From positions 310,001 through 374,000 of the forward strand of contig CAXXNX010000040.1 in assembly GCA_963664285.2 (NCBI GenBank): 64,000 bases of DNA, written 5' to 3'. How positions within the stretch are numbered: position 1 is the first letter of the stretch; each line of letters opens with the position of its first letter. This DNA is from JAJCYL01 sp963664285 (GTDB taxonomy: Bacteria; Bacteroidota; Bacteroidia; Cytophagales; Cyclobacteriaceae). The translations under genes were made by a program, and so were the position numbers. The notes below the pieces were generated by a model. The model worked only from the letters and a program-made list of their open reading frames with translations. It searched no databases and was not told the origin of the DNA. Below are positions 26,667 to 38,100 of the stretch, piece by piece.

Positions 26667-28607
26667 TCAAAGTATTTTGAATTCGATTCTTCGGTTCTTG
26701 CTCCGATTTTCCTCGGAATCATTAGGTACAAGTGGTTGGACAGCCCCGTAACCCTTTATCAGGACTCTCAAGTCTTCAATATTGTGCAATATAAGATAGT
26801 CTAATACGGCTCTGGCTCTATTGAGAGACAATGTATGGTTATATTCTTTTGAGCCGACGTTATCAGTGTGACCCCCAATCTCAACATTTAATTCAGGGTT
26901 ATCCTGGAGGAGATTAATCACTTCCTGTAATTCAGTTACAGACTTCTCTTTTAATTCATAACTATTATAATCAAAAAAGATGTTGTTTAGCACTGTAATA
27001 TTCCCTGTTTTGAGAGGATCTAAATAAATATCCAGTACCTCGGGCTTAAAACTGACTTTTTCGACGTAATTATAGTTTTGGTTCTTATACAAATACCCAT
27101 GACTGGTAGCATATACACCATAATCTCCCCCTTCGGTCAACACTACCGAATAGGAGCCATCCACTGGGTCTGATTGGACCACCGAAACTTTTTTCCCAGT
27201 TTCAAGATCAAAAAGTTCTATTACAGCGCTCAAATAATCATTTGTCTCGCTATCGTACACTCTGCCTGTAAGGAAATTACTCTTCCGCTTCACTCTGGCT
27301 GTTTCCGGAACATCAAATTCGAGGATCTTACTATCAATTAAACCCCGAATCAAATCACTTTTTTCATGCGAATAGTAGCCTTTTGATCCATTAGCTCCTA
27401 TAAATAATGACGCTTGGTCATTATTGTCATTCAGAGGATATCCTAAATTCTTAGGTTTTGACCATCCAATGGAATCTTTTTCTGTCAGGTAAAGATCTAA
27501 TCCACCAAAGCCCAAATGTCCTTCAGATGCAAAGTAAAGCGACTGACCATTTACGTGAATAAAGGGAGAAATATCGTCTTCTTCAGTATTGATCGTATCT
27601 CCCAAATTGAGGGGAGTTTGCCATTCCTCCTTATCATTTAACCAAGAATAATAGATATCCCGTTTACCCTTACCGCCTGAGCGATTACTGACAAAATACA
27701 ATGTTCTACCATCGGCAGACAAGGATGGCTGTGACTCCCACGACGAAGAGTTAATGGGTTTACCAATATTTGTTGGAGATATCCACTGACCCCCTGTTTT
27801 CCTTGAGATGTACAGATCGCAGCTACCAAAACTGTTCGAATCCTGACAAGAGGTAAAAATCAGGGTTTTCCCATCAGCTGAGATAGTACAAGTACCCTCA
27901 TTCATTCGACTATTGATATTACCGGAAATTGATACAGGCTCATTCCAGCGGCCAGCCGAATCTTTTTGGCTTATATATATATCCTCGTCATGCCTTGGAT
28001 CAGTGCCCAATCTCCGTGTGAAAATGATTGTATTATTGTCAACGGTAAGAACGGGGAAATACTGCAATCTGAAATTATTTAGCGGTGACGGAAGTGGCTT
28101 TGGATCAAATTCAATAGGCTTTTGAATGTTAACCAAGGCGAATTCTACGTTTCCCAAAATAAACCTCCCTCTTTTTTCATTTGCTGGTTTAAGTTGGGGA
28201 TAACCCAAGAAACTCTCTATCATAACTTTGGACTGCAGGTACTGGCCCTCATAGAAGTAGTGATCTCCCAGGTAAAGATAGGCGCCTCGATTAAGCTTGT
28301 GGTTCGGCCTTGAATCCACCGCCTTTTGATAATAGTCCGCAGCATATTGAAAATTCGCCAACGTCCGGAATATTCCAGCCATTTTCAAATAAGCTTCTGT
28401 AAAATCAGGGTCTTTTTCAACCGCCTTGGATAGTTCAATCAAAGCAGAATTAAATTGTCTTTGTCTCAACAAATTGTTTGCTTCGTTATAATATTTTATC
28501 GCTTTTTTATTGTCGGTTGTCAATTCTCCTTGTGCAACAGCCAGGTCTGCACAGAAAAATATTAGCCCGAAGAAAACCCAAGACAGCAACATTCCTGTTA
28601 TTCGCAT
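26667..28607 (-). CDS. Envelope protein with TPR, PD40 propeller and OmpA domain (PorE-like)
   Basis: Domain order in 646 residues: signal peptide (to about 25), TPR repeats (about 30-150), PD40/WD40-like propeller with repeated SADGKTLIFTS and SADGRTLYFVSNRSGG motifs (about 180-420), a carboxypeptidase-regulatory-like beta domain (about 445-520) and a C-terminal OmpA peptidoglycan-binding domain (IGGHTDNVGSKEYNHTLSLNRARAV). This is the architecture of the type IX secretion accessory PorE, but Cytophagales have several paralogues, so the PorE role is not certain. It sits between outer membrane and cell wall. Confidence 0.85.
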   Translation of the reverse strand: MRITGMLLSWVFFGLIFFCADLAVAQGELTTDNKKAIKYYNEANNLLRQRQFNSALIELSKAVEKDPDFTEAYLKMAGIFRTLANFQYAADYYQKAVDSRPNHKLNRGAYLYLGDHYFYEGQYLQSKVMIESFLGYPQLKPANEKRGRFILGNVEFALVNIQKPIEFDPKPLPSPLNNFRLQYFPVLTVDNNTIIFTRRLGTDPRHDEDIYISQKDSAGRWNEPVSISGNINSRMNEGTCTISADGKTLIFTSCQDSNSFGSCDLYISRKTGGQWISPTNIGKPINSSSWESQPSLSADGRTLYFVSNRSGGKGKRDIYYSWLNDKEEWQTPLNLGDTINTEEDDISPFIHVNGQSLYFASEGHLGFGGLDLYLTEKDSIGWSKPKNLGYPLNDNNDQASLFIGANGSKGYYSHEKSDLIRGLIDSKILEFDVPETARVKRKSNFLTGRVYDSETNDYLSAVIELFDLETGKKVSVVQSDPVDGSYSVVLTEGGDYGVYATSHGYLYKNQNYNYVEKVSFKPEVLDIYLDPLKTGNITVLNNIFFDYNSYELKEKSVTELQEVINLLQDNPELNVEIGGHTDNVGSKEYNHTLSLNRARAVLDYLILHNIEDLRVLIKGYGAVQPLVPNDSEENRSKNRRIEFKIL

Positions 28608-28667
28608 ATCATCTATTATTCACCTTTAAATTAACGGATTATTATTAGTAACGAATATCAACCGACA

Positions 28668-28698
28668 ACAAAAAAGGCCGTCATTTCTGACAGCCTTT
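28668..28698 (-). terminator. Rho-independent terminator after the TPR protein
   Basis: On the minus strand AAAGGCTGTCA pairs with TGACGGCCTTT (one mismatch), followed by T-rich sequence. It lies between the TPR gene (28724-30040) and the OmpA gene, so the latter probably has its own promoter. Confidence 0.75.
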
Positions 28699-28723
28699 CG
28701 ATATTTTATAGGATTATTCTTAG

Positions 28724-30040
28724 TTAGCTAGGTCTTCTTTGGATAGTTACCACTTCATTCACCCAACAGCCAACCTTGAAAGTCTCTCCTTCTGATAGAC
28801 CGAGCTCGAATATCTCCTCTATGGATGGAAACTGGCCCTTTGCATTACTCATGCCTTCCCCATTTCCTGCTTTTCTGTACATTTCATAAGCAGCAAGAAA
28901 AACTCCACGGTCTTCAACTTTGCTTATGCCCTTACGGCAACTATCATAGCTACCCATGTACAGGTGACCGACTAAAGTATAGGCCTCTCTACTAATGGAT
29001 GGATCAAACTGAATCGCTCTAAGCGCATTTGATCTTGCTTGAGATTTATTGCCACGGGCAACATGCATTTTTGCCATATCAAGCTGAACTCCTCCTTTTT
29101 TAGTATTGTCATCTGTAAGCTCCAATGCCTGGTTATAGTACACCTCTGCCTCACTATATTTTTTCTCGGCAGATAATTTTTTGGCAATTACAATGGCCAT
29201 ACCATAGTTAGGTTCGGCCTCATTAATAATCTGGGCCGTAGTAATGAAATATGGGCTATCCGAACATCTTCCGGTCAGCAATAATTGGAATACTTTTTTG
29301 GCCATCTTTAAGTCAGATGGATTGGCTTCCACTTTTGGTGCCAGGTTAGCTTCTACAAATGCACAATCAACTGTTACCGTAGCAGTCAATAGCTTATCAA
29401 TATTGTCTCTGTAAGTCTCTAAGCGCTCTACATTTTTACCGAGACCTATTTTATAATCAATAATATCGTTTACTTGTGAATAGATTTCAATTACCTCTTC
29501 ATCACTGACATTTCCTCCAGTCAAATTATATCTTCTAATAACATCCATATAAGCCACCAAGTTGTTATTCAGAATATTGTTACCGCTTAATTCGAAGGCT
29601 TTCTTAAACAGATTAAAAAGTTCTTCATACTTTGCTTTACGTCCCTTTTGATATTTATAAGCCTTGTACGCTTTTCTGTTAAGGACCTCACCCTCATCAC
29701 CAAAATACTTGATCCTCAAGTCGTACATGATCATAGCCGAATCTGAATAATTTTCTTTTTTAACCTTGTCGGATTCCGCATCGGTCAAGCCTTCATAAAT
29801 CTTAGCGCCATTAATATAGATTGAAGCATTTAAGTCGGGAGCATCAGTCAACAACCATTTAAGATGGTTTGCCGCACTCTTGTAGTTCCCCAATTTCATT
29901 GCATCGCTATACAGCGCATTTTTCTCTTCCGCTTTCCCTTTATCGTCCGGCCAATTCCAGCCTGGTTGGGCACTTGCCAGCATCGGCATCCCAATAAAAA
30001 TGATAGAGAAAACTCGCATTATTCTCATTGCTCTTTTCAT
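28724..30040 (-). CDS. Exported TPR protein
   Basis: The 438-residue protein has a signal peptide (to about residue 24, ASAQPG) and is otherwise helical with TPR-like pairs, clearest at AIVIAKKLSAEKKYSEAEVYYNQALEL and KMHVARGNKSQARSNALRAIQFDP. Two or three Cys are in the C-terminal half. A typical periplasmic TPR protein of Bacteroidota; its partner is unknown. It is transcribed toward the OmpA/PD40 gene but a terminator separates them. Confidence 0.8.
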   Translation of the reverse strand: MKRAMRIMRVFSIIFIGMPMLASAQPGWNWPDDKGKAEEKNALYSDAMKLGNYKSAANHLKWLLTDAPDLNASIYINGAKIYEGLTDAESDKVKKENYSDSAMIMYDLRIKYFGDEGEVLNRKAYKAYKYQKGRKAKYEELFNLFKKAFELSGNNILNNNLVAYMDVIRRYNLTGGNVSDEEVIEIYSQVNDIIDYKIGLGKNVERLETYRDNIDKLLTATVTVDCAFVEANLAPKVEANPSDLKMAKKVFQLLLTGRCSDSPYFITTAQIINEAEPNYGMAIVIAKKLSAEKKYSEAEVYYNQALELTDDNTKKGGVQLDMAKMHVARGNKSQARSNALRAIQFDPSISREAYTLVGHLYMGSYDSCRKGISKVEDRGVFLAAYEMYRKAGNGEGMSNAKGQFPSIEEIFELGLSEGETFKVGCWVNEVVTIQRRPS

Positions 30041-30170
30041 TAGTAATTGAGGTATTGATTTTAAATTAGCTGCTATAATAATTCATATAGCGTGATTAAG
30101 AAAACAAATTCACATCTTTCGACCTTATCTTAGTGCTCAAGCACTTTAATTCAGCGGACGAAATACCAAA

Positions 30171-30818
30171 TCAGGGTACATTCATGTACTTATGAATTTG
30201 AAGTGAAATTGACCACTTCGGATCACTTTTAACATAGTCAATAAGGAGCGGTATAATCGCCTGACGCCTCGACCATTCAGGCTGAAGAAACAATTTACAA
30301 TGTTCACTTACAATAGGCACAAACGATTCCGCCCATTCAAAGTCGGATTTGTTGTAGATCACGACCTTCAATTCGTTGGCTTTTAAGTATATATCCTTCA
30401 GTGGTTCTTTAAATTTTTTTGGTGATAAACAGATCCAGTCCCATTGCCCGGATAAAGGATGGGCACCAGAAGTCTCTAAGTGTTTCGATATGTTAAAATT
30501 GCTTAAACGGTTACATAAATATGTCAAATCATGCATAAGTGGTTCTCCACCCGTAACTATCACTTTATCAGTTGGTTGTGAGATTACTCTATTCGCAATT
30601 TCGTCTACTTCAACGATAGGGTGTTCTTCTAAATTCCAAGATTCCTTGACATCACACCAATGACATCCTACATCACAACCTGCTAAGCGAATAAAGTAAG
30701 CAGATTTACCTTGATGAAAACCTTCACCCTGAATGCTATAAAAAGATTCCATTAAAGGGAGCTCCCTCTGCAGTATGCTATTTGGTTTGGGGTCAGCTAT
30801 GGTTTGTTCGCATTTCAT
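30171..30818 (-). CDS. queE: 7-carboxy-7-deazaguanine synthase QueE
   Basis: This radical-SAM enzyme makes CDG from 6-carboxytetrahydropterin in queuosine synthesis. MESFYSIQGEGFHQGKSAYFIRLAGCDVGCHWCDVKESW holds the typical N-terminal motif with the CxxxCxxC-like cluster site, and VIVTGGEPLMHDL the GGE motif. It is 215 residues, the size of the short QueE group. The start overlaps the end of folD by 26 bp, so they are coupled. Confidence 0.93.
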   Translation of the reverse strand: MKCEQTIADPKPNSILQRELPLMESFYSIQGEGFHQGKSAYFIRLAGCDVGCHWCDVKESWNLEEHPIVEVDEIANRVISQPTDKVIVTGGEPLMHDLTYLCNRLSNFNISKHLETSGAHPLSGQWDWICLSPKKFKEPLKDIYLKANELKVVIYNKSDFEWAESFVPIVSEHCKLFLQPEWSRRQAIIPLLIDYVKSDPKWSISLQIHKYMNVP

Positions 30819-31671
30819 AAGCCTTCAATGTGTTCATTAGAAGTGAGGCAATAGTCATCGGCCCTACGCCTCCCGGTACCGGAGTTATATAATTACAAAT
30901 GGGAAATACACTATCGTAGTCTACATCTCCTGCAAATCTGAAGCCGGATTTTTTTGTTTTATCCTCTATTCTGGTCGTACCTACATCGATTACAACTGCA
31001 CCTTCTTTGACCATCTCACTGGTTATCAAACTTGGTTCGCCTACGGCAACAACCAATATATCAGCCTGCTTAGTATGGTTCTCTAAATTTTCTGTATGCT
31101 TATGACAAATTGTAACCGTAGCTAGACCCTGTTGCATCATCATCATACTGAGTGGAGCTCCAGCTATTCTACTGGCTCCAACAATCACACAATGCTTTCC
31201 CTTCGTTTCAATATCATACCTTTTCAATAATTCCATAATCCCGAAAGGGGTTGCTGGTAACAATAGCGGGTGCTCCGTGACAATACTGCCAAAATTTTGG
31301 TTCGTAAAACCATCTACATCCTTCTCTGGTAATATCCTGTCAGTCACTCTTTCAACAGAAACATGATCAGGGAGCGGCAACTGAACGATAAAACCATCGA
31401 TATCGGGGTCCTGATTCAAATTATCAATGTGTTGCAGCACCTTTTCTTCAGAGATAGTAGAAGCCACATGCATTAAGGTGAAATCAAAACCAACAGCTTT
31501 ACATGCATTAATCTTTCCGCCTACGTAAGTATGACTTGCTCCATCATCACCGGTAATAATAATCGCCAGATGTGGAGCCCTGTTCCCACTCTCCTTTATC
31601 AACTTAACTTTGTAGGCTACTTCCTGCTTTATCTCGCCTGCTATTTTTTTTCCATCAATTATTGTTGGCAT
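30793..31671 (-). CDS. folD: Bifunctional methylenetetrahydrofolate dehydrogenase/cyclohydrolase FolD
   Basis: FolD interconverts 5,10-methylene- and 10-formyl-tetrahydrofolate with NADP. The start is placed at MPTIIDGKKIAGEIK (31671), not at the upstream Met at 31695. Motifs: TYVGGKINACKAVGF with the catalytic Lys, FIVQLPLPDH, EKDVDGFTNQNFG, GASRIAGAPLSMMMMQQG and ITPVPGGVGPMT. The length is about 292 residues, normal. It lies 16 bp downstream of lepA. Confidence 0.95.
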   Translation of the reverse strand: MPTIIDGKKIAGEIKQEVAYKVKLIKESGNRAPHLAIIITGDDGASHTYVGGKINACKAVGFDFTLMHVASTISEEKVLQHIDNLNQDPDIDGFIVQLPLPDHVSVERVTDRILPEKDVDGFTNQNFGSIVTEHPLLLPATPFGIMELLKRYDIETKGKHCVIVGASRIAGAPLSMMMMQQGLATVTICHKHTENLENHTKQADILVVAVGEPSLITSEMVKEGAVVIDVGTTRIEDKTKKSGFRFAGDVDYDSVFPICNYITPVPGGVGPMTIASLLMNTLKAYEMRTNHS

Positions 31672-31687
31672 ATAATATAATTTCGCT

Positions 31688-33475
31688 TTAGTCAAGTTTC
31701 AAAACTGCCATAAAAGCTTCCTGGGGAACTTCTACACTTCCTATTTGACGCATACGTTTCTTCCCTTTTTTTTGCTTTTCTAAAAGCTTCCTCTTCCTGG
31801 TGATATCACCACCATAGCACTTTGCAATAACGTTCTTTCGCATAGCTCTCACACTTTCACGAGCAATCACTTTAGTCCCGATTGAAGCCTGAATAGCTAT
31901 TTCAAACATTTGTCGAGGTAGTAATTTCCGCAATTTAACACACAATCTTTTGCCCCACTCATAGGCCTTTTCTCGATGAACAATAGCAGATAAGGCGTCT
32001 ACTTTATCACTGTTGAGCATTATATCAAGCTTAATTACATCCGACTTCCTAAATCCAATTAGTTCGTAATCAAGTGAGGCATACCCCCTGGATATTGTTT
32101 TCAATCGATCAAAAAAATCAAAAACAATTTCTGCCAATGGCATTTCAAATGAAAGCTCCACTCTATCAGATGTGAGATACACCTGGTTATGTATATTTCC
32201 CCGCTTTTCCATACATAATTTTATGATAGGCCCGATAAATTCCGATTTGGTGATGATCTGGGCTTTTATATAAGGCTCCTCAATATGGGAAATGAGATTC
32301 CCCTCGGGCATTTCAGACGGCGCATTGACGTCTATCTCCGAATCATCCATTTTTATTGCATGATACTGAACAGAAGGAACCGTGGTGATTACCGTCATTC
32401 CAAACTCTCTTTCTAAACGCTCCTGCACAATTTCCATATGAAGCATTCCGAGAAATCCACAGCGGAAGCCAAATCCCAGGGCTGCAGAGGTTTCTTTTTC
32501 CCAAACTAGAGAAGCATCATTCAACTGCAGTTTTTCCATTGAAGCCCTCAATTCTTCATATTCCGAAGTTTCGACCGGGTAAATGCCCGCAAAAACCATG
32601 GGTTTTACATCTTCAAAGCCTTTAATGGCTTGTTTGGTAGGGTTAGCGACGTGGGTTATGGTGTCACCAACCTTCACCTCCCGTGCCTCTTTGATGCCTG
32701 AAATAAGATAACCAACATTGCCTGCACTAATAGATTCAACAGGTTGCTGGTTCAGTTTTAGGATCCCTATCTCATCAACATCATAGGTTTTTCCAGTATT
32801 GAAAAACTTAACCTTATCGCCTTTATTAATTGTGCCATTGTATACCCGGAAAATTACCTCCACTCCACGAAAGGAATTAAATACTGAGTCAAATATCATT
32901 GCTTGTAATGGGGCATTAGGATCTCCTTTTGAACCGGGTATTCGGTCTACTACAGCGCTTAATATTTCCTCAATACCAATGCCTTCCTTGGCGCTTGCTA
33001 ATAATATCTCTTCCCCGGTGCAACCAATCAGGTCAATAATCTGATCTGATACTTCCTCTGCCCTTGCACTGGGAAGATCAATTTTATTTAAGACCGGAAT
33101 GATTTCGAGATCATGCTCAATGGCAAGATATAAGTTAGATATAGTTTGTGCTTCGATGCCCTGAGATGCGTCAACGACAAGCAACGCCCCTTCGCAAGCG
33201 GCGATGGAGCGTGAAACTTCATAGGAGAAATCGACATGACCAGGTGTGTCTATTAAATTCAAGACATAGGTCTGACCATCTTTTTCATAATTCATTTGAA
33301 TGGCATGGCTTTTTATGGTTATTCCACGTTCCCTTTCGAGATCCATATTATCCAATAACTGATTTTGCATTTCGCGGCCTGAAACCGTATTGGTTGTTTC
33401 GAGCAATCGATCAGCCAGGGTACTTTTACCATGGTCAATATGGGCGATTATGCAGAAATTTCGGATGTTATCCAT
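31688..33475 (-). CDS. lepA: Elongation factor 4 (LepA)
   Basis: This translational GTPase back-translocates or otherwise rescues stalled ribosomes. The start MDNIRNFCIIAHIDHGKST fits the family; an upstream in-frame Met at 33496 would add seven odd residues. G motifs: AHIDHGKST, DTPGHVDF and NKIDLPSA. The LepA-specific C-terminal domain ends KKRMRQIGSVEVPQEAFMAVL. Intact, 595 residues. Confidence 0.96.
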   Translation of the reverse strand: MDNIRNFCIIAHIDHGKSTLADRLLETTNTVSGREMQNQLLDNMDLERERGITIKSHAIQMNYEKDGQTYVLNLIDTPGHVDFSYEVSRSIAACEGALLVVDASQGIEAQTISNLYLAIEHDLEIIPVLNKIDLPSARAEEVSDQIIDLIGCTGEEILLASAKEGIGIEEILSAVVDRIPGSKGDPNAPLQAMIFDSVFNSFRGVEVIFRVYNGTINKGDKVKFFNTGKTYDVDEIGILKLNQQPVESISAGNVGYLISGIKEAREVKVGDTITHVANPTKQAIKGFEDVKPMVFAGIYPVETSEYEELRASMEKLQLNDASLVWEKETSAALGFGFRCGFLGMLHMEIVQERLEREFGMTVITTVPSVQYHAIKMDDSEIDVNAPSEMPEGNLISHIEEPYIKAQIITKSEFIGPIIKLCMEKRGNIHNQVYLTSDRVELSFEMPLAEIVFDFFDRLKTISRGYASLDYELIGFRKSDVIKLDIMLNSDKVDALSAIVHREKAYEWGKRLCVKLRKLLPRQMFEIAIQASIGTKVIARESVRAMRKNVIAKCYGGDITRKRKLLEKQKKGKKRMRQIGSVEVPQEAFMAVLKLD

Positions 33476-33568
33476 GCGATCAAAAAAGAGGTGCAAAAGT
33501 ACGTTATTAGTTTGGAAGAGAAGAAGGTGAATGGCACATATAGTTAGGGAAGGATCATGCCAGTAAAC

Positions 33569-34339
33569 CTAACCACCGAATCTCGTTCTCCACGAAACAC
33601 CGAAGTCAACAAAGAATTGTTTTTCGCCGTCATTCTTTCCATATCCGACAGATAGATCAACTACTATATGGTCGTTGACTGAGTAAGCAAAACCGCCATC
33701 AAATAAAACATCAAAAAAGGCATTATTAAAAAATCCGTATACTTCAACGAAACCACCCAAAAAATCACCAAGAGGAAATCTCAAATTGATGACGTACAGT
33801 CCTACTGCATCCGATCCGTTTCCATCCCAGGAAATACCAAAATTTGTACTGACACCTAAGTTTTCGGTTATTCCCTGTGTATGGGATAGTATTACGGTGG
33901 TAGCAACCTTATCTGTTTTGAAATCTTCACTGACTGCCGGTATAAAAAAATCTCCTTGAAGGCCAATTTTTGGTCGTTTGCCTTCCCCATTTAATAAATT
34001 TATTTTGGTACCGAAGCTAAGGCTACTCAACCCATTGTTAGTTACTTCAGGGGGTTTTGAGGTAATTCTTGATAAGCCGAATTGAGTACGAAACTCAATT
34101 TTCTCCCAGATTCCATATCTAAACAAAGCTGAATAGGCCACCTCATTGTCCTTATCGTCAAAGACGTCAAAACGAGTGCCATTAAAGTTAAGTCCTGTCT
34201 GCAACTGAAATACTTTTTTACCCACAGTCAGTGGTGCGAAAGCTTGACCAGGTCTGGAAGTTGTAATGGATTCTGTGTACTGGGAAAAAGCAAACTGACT
34301 GATTAAGTCCAGAAGTAACGATATGCTAAGCTTCCTCAT
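33569..34339 (-). CDS. Outer-membrane beta-barrel protein (phenol MetA-like transporter family)
   Basis: The 256-residue protein has a signal peptide and then alternating amphipathic beta strands ending in an aromatic-rich C terminus. The N-terminal ESITTSRPGQAFAPLTVGKKVFQLQTGLNFNG and the IEFRTQFGLSR segment resemble the Phenol_MetA_deg family of outer-membrane proteins. The substrate is unknown. It lies between lspA and lepA. Confidence 0.7.
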   Translation of the reverse strand: MRKLSISLLLDLISQFAFSQYTESITTSRPGQAFAPLTVGKKVFQLQTGLNFNGTRFDVFDDKDNEVAYSALFRYGIWEKIEFRTQFGLSRITSKPPEVTNNGLSSLSFGTKINLLNGEGKRPKIGLQGDFFIPAVSEDFKTDKVATTVILSHTQGITENLGVSTNFGISWDGNGSDAVGLYVINLRFPLGDFLGGFVEVYGFFNNAFFDVLFDGGFAYSVNDHIVVDLSVGYGKNDGEKQFFVDFGVSWRTRFGG

Positions 34340-34401
34340 GGGCTAAATTTGACGCAATCTTAGATAATAATGACTATTTGCCCTGAAAGTTCAGTGAATC
34401 T

Positions 34402-35076
34402 TTATGAACTACCCAGGTTATCACCAATACCCTGCTTAGCCGCTGTTTCCGACACAGCCTTAGGATTTATTTCAGAATTAACTGCGACTCTGGCTATTTT
34501 TTTCTCAGCAAAAAATTGTCTTTGGAAGATCAATATGATCGCCACACCAATAAAAATGGAGGCATCAGCAATGTTGAAAACCGGCCATAACGCCATGTAC
34601 TCACCGCCCCAAAAAGGTATCCAATCTGGCATTCTTCCTTCCCAAATATCTATGTAAAACATATCCACAACCTGGCCATGAAACCATGGGGTTGTAACAT
34701 TATAAGGGGCATTCTCAAGAAGTATTCCATACAATGCACTGTCGATAACATTACCGACCGCACCGCCAAGGATTAAAGCCACGCACCAAATCAACCCTCG
34801 ATGCACCTTTTTTTCCACCAGCAGATAAAGGTAATATCCAATACCAACCATGGCAACCAACCTGAAAAGCGTCAAAAATAGTTTCCCGTTATCTGACCCT
34901 AATTCCATACCAAAGGCCATACCAGGATTGGTGAGATAATGAAGTTTAAAGAAGTCTCCGATTATATGAATCTGGCCGACAACGCCCATTTCCATATTGA
35001 AATGCACCAACAATTTGACCACCTGATCAATTGCAATAACGGCAATGCTTATAAAATAATACTGTAGATATTTCAC
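34402..35076 (-). CDS. lspA: Lipoprotein signal peptidase LspA (signal peptidase II)
   Basis: LspA removes signal peptides from prolipoproteins in the inner membrane. Four hydrophobic helices are visible; the catalytic Asp pair is in GNVIDSALYG and VFNIADASIFIG. At 224 residues it is longer than the E. coli enzyme owing to loop residues and a polar C-terminal tail (SEINPKAVSETAAK). It follows ileS by 46 bp, the common ileS-lspA order. Confidence 0.93.
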   Translation of the reverse strand: MKYLQYYFISIAVIAIDQVVKLLVHFNMEMGVVGQIHIIGDFFKLHYLTNPGMAFGMELGSDNGKLFLTLFRLVAMVGIGYYLYLLVEKKVHRGLIWCVALILGGAVGNVIDSALYGILLENAPYNVTTPWFHGQVVDMFYIDIWEGRMPDWIPFWGGEYMALWPVFNIADASIFIGVAIILIFQRQFFAEKKIARVAVNSEINPKAVSETAAKQGIGDNLGSS

Positions 35077-35122
35077 TTTTTCGCGGTAACGTCCTTATTC
35101 TTACGACTCCTTGATTCTATTG

Positions 35123-38100
35123 TTATTTTTTAATCAGAACGTTGACATTGTAGTCATTGATATCAAGGGATTGACCATTTTCAAGTTCATCTACAAATGC
35201 AAGGCTCCTGGCCTGTGTTTCCCGGCAAATATAGTTTCTATTCTCCTCTAATGCCACCTTGACAATTTCCTCATCACTTGAGACCTGTACATCTATTTTA
35301 TCTTGCACTTCCAATCCCACATCTTTTCTCATATTCTGAATTCTATTAACCATTTCCCTGGCAAGACCCTCTCTTTTTAATTCGTCCGTGATAGTAATAT
35401 CAAGTGCAATTGTCATACCATTATCACTGGCTACTGACCACCCCGGAATATCTTCAGTAATAATCTCCACATCGTCAATACCCAAACAGATTTCTTCATC
35501 ACCAATATTAAGATTTATAGACTGCTCGCGCTCCAATTGCGCAATTTTATCAGCGCTCATTTGGTTTATAGCAGAAGCCACCGCTGTCATTTTAGGCCCG
35601 TATATCTTGCCGAGTTTACTGAAATTGGGCTTTACTTTCTTTTTAATAATTCCCGTAGTATCATCAATGTATTCTACGGTCTTTATATTTACTTCAGCGC
35701 CAATCAGATCTTCTACCGCCTGAATTTGCTCCTTGGTTTTTTGGTCTAGTATGGGTACCATTATCCGTGTCAAGGGTTGTCGGACTTTAATTTTATGTTT
35801 CCTTCTCAATGAATGAACCAACGAGGAAATATCCTGAGCGAGATGCATCTGCGTCTCAAGGTCATGCAAAATTAGGTTTTGGTCTGCTTCAGGAAAGTCC
35901 TGTAGATGGACAGAGAGATTGTCCTCCGAGTTAATGTTCATAGTAAGATCCAGGAACAGTTTTTCCATATAAAATGGTGCTACAGGAGCTGCGAGTTTCA
36001 CAATAGTCTGTAAACAGCTGTAAAGCGTTTCATACGCAGCCCTCTTATCATCATTAAAATCGCCAACCCAAAAACGCTTTCTGTTCAGCCTGACATACCA
36101 ATTACTCAAATCATCGATCACGAAATTCTGTACAGCCCTCGTAGCCCTGGTGGGCTCATAGTCGTCAAATGCTGCAGTCACTTCTTTGATCAAGGAATTC
36201 ATCCTGGAGATTATCCATTGGTCGATCTCGGTCCTTTCTTTAACCGGGATTTGGTTTTGCTCTGAAAATTCAAAACCATCCAAATTAGCATATAGGGAAA
36301 AGAATGAATAAGTGTTAAAGAGTGTCCCAAAAAATCTACGTTGTACTTCAATCACACCATCCTGGTCAAATTTGAGATTGTCCCATGGATTGGCATTTGA
36401 GATCATATACCAACGAGTGGCATCAGGACCATATTTATCCAGGGTGTCAAAAGGGTTAACCGCATTACCGACGCGCTTGGACATCTTGTTTCCTTTTTTA
36501 TCCAGGACAAGTCCCGTCGAAACGACGTTCTTGAATGCTACACTGTCAAATAACATTCCGGCAATGGCATGGAGGGTAAAAAACCAACCTCGGGTTTGAT
36601 CAACACCTTCACTGATGTAATCAGCAGGATAGCTTGCTTCAAAAACATCATTATTTTCAAATGGGTAATGCCATTGCGCATAAGGCATAGCACCGGAGTC
36701 AAACCAAACATCAATCAAATCCGGCTCCCGAAACATTTTTTTTCCGGAATCGCTCATCAAAACAACATCATCAACGTATGGCCTGTGCAGATCTATTTCG
36801 TCCATCCCATCAAAGGGCGAATTAGTCATTATACCGGCCTCAATTGATTTATTGATCTCTGCTTTGAGTTCTTCAATAGACCCAATGCATTTTTCTTCGT
36901 TTCGATCTTCTGTTACCCAAATTGGCAATGGTGTTCCCCAATACCTTGATCTACTTAGATTCCAATCCACGAGATTCTCTAGCCAATTACCGAATCGACC
37001 TGTACCCGTTGCTTTTGGTTTCCAATTAATGGTTTTATTCAAGGCTACTAATTTGTCCTTCATAGCGGTAGTCCGGATAAACCATGAATCGAGCGGATAA
37101 TACAATATAGGCTTATCAGTCCTCCAACAATGAGGGTATGAGTGCTCATACTTTTCTACTTTAAAAGCCTTACTTTCCTCTTTTAGTTTGATGGCAATGA
37201 GCACATCAGTTGATTTGAAGTCGGGATTGGCTCTTGTCTCATTGTCATAGTATTCTTCACGTACATATTTGCCTGCAAAGTCGGTAATCTCCTGAACAAA
37301 TTTTCCCTGCTTATCAACAACCGGCACATCATAACCATTTTCATCTTTTACGATGATGGCAGCAATGTTATTATCGTTACAAACCTTGAAGTCATCTGCA
37401 CCAAATAGTGAGGCCGTATGAACTATTCCCGTACCATCTTCCGTGGTCACAAAGTCTCCTGGTATCACAACGAACGCCTTACCCCGGGGCTGCACATAGG
37501 GGAGTAGTTGCTCGTAGATAACATCATGTAGTTGCTCTCCACTGCAAGACCCAACTATTTCAAAAGGGATTAATTTTTGGCCGGTTTCGTAATCTTCAAT
37601 TTTAAGTTCTTTTGCTTTCTCACTGAAATGGGCATTAATCCGATCCTTGGCAAGGATTACACTTATCGGTTTGAAATCGTACTGGTTGAAGGTTTTTACT
37701 TTAACATATTCAATCTTTTTGCCTACCGCTAATGCACAATTTCCAGGGAGTGTCCACGGCGTGGTTGTCCAAGCCAGGATGTACAGATCTTCACTTCCAT
37801 TGAATAGAGACTCGGATAAATCATTTCTTACCACCTTAAACTGCGCAGTTACCGAAGTGTCCTTTATATCATGATAAGTACCCGGTTGATTAAGTTCATG
37901 AGAACTTAACCCGGTTCCTGCGGCAGGTGAATAAGGCTGAATAGTGTATCCTTTATAAAGCAGGCCTTTACTATACAGTTGTTTGAGTAAATGCCATAGG
38001 GACTCGATATAATTAGGTTCAAAGGTTATATACGGATTTTCCAGATCAACCCAATATCCCATTTTACGTGTGAGGTCATCCCACTCATCTTTGTACTTCA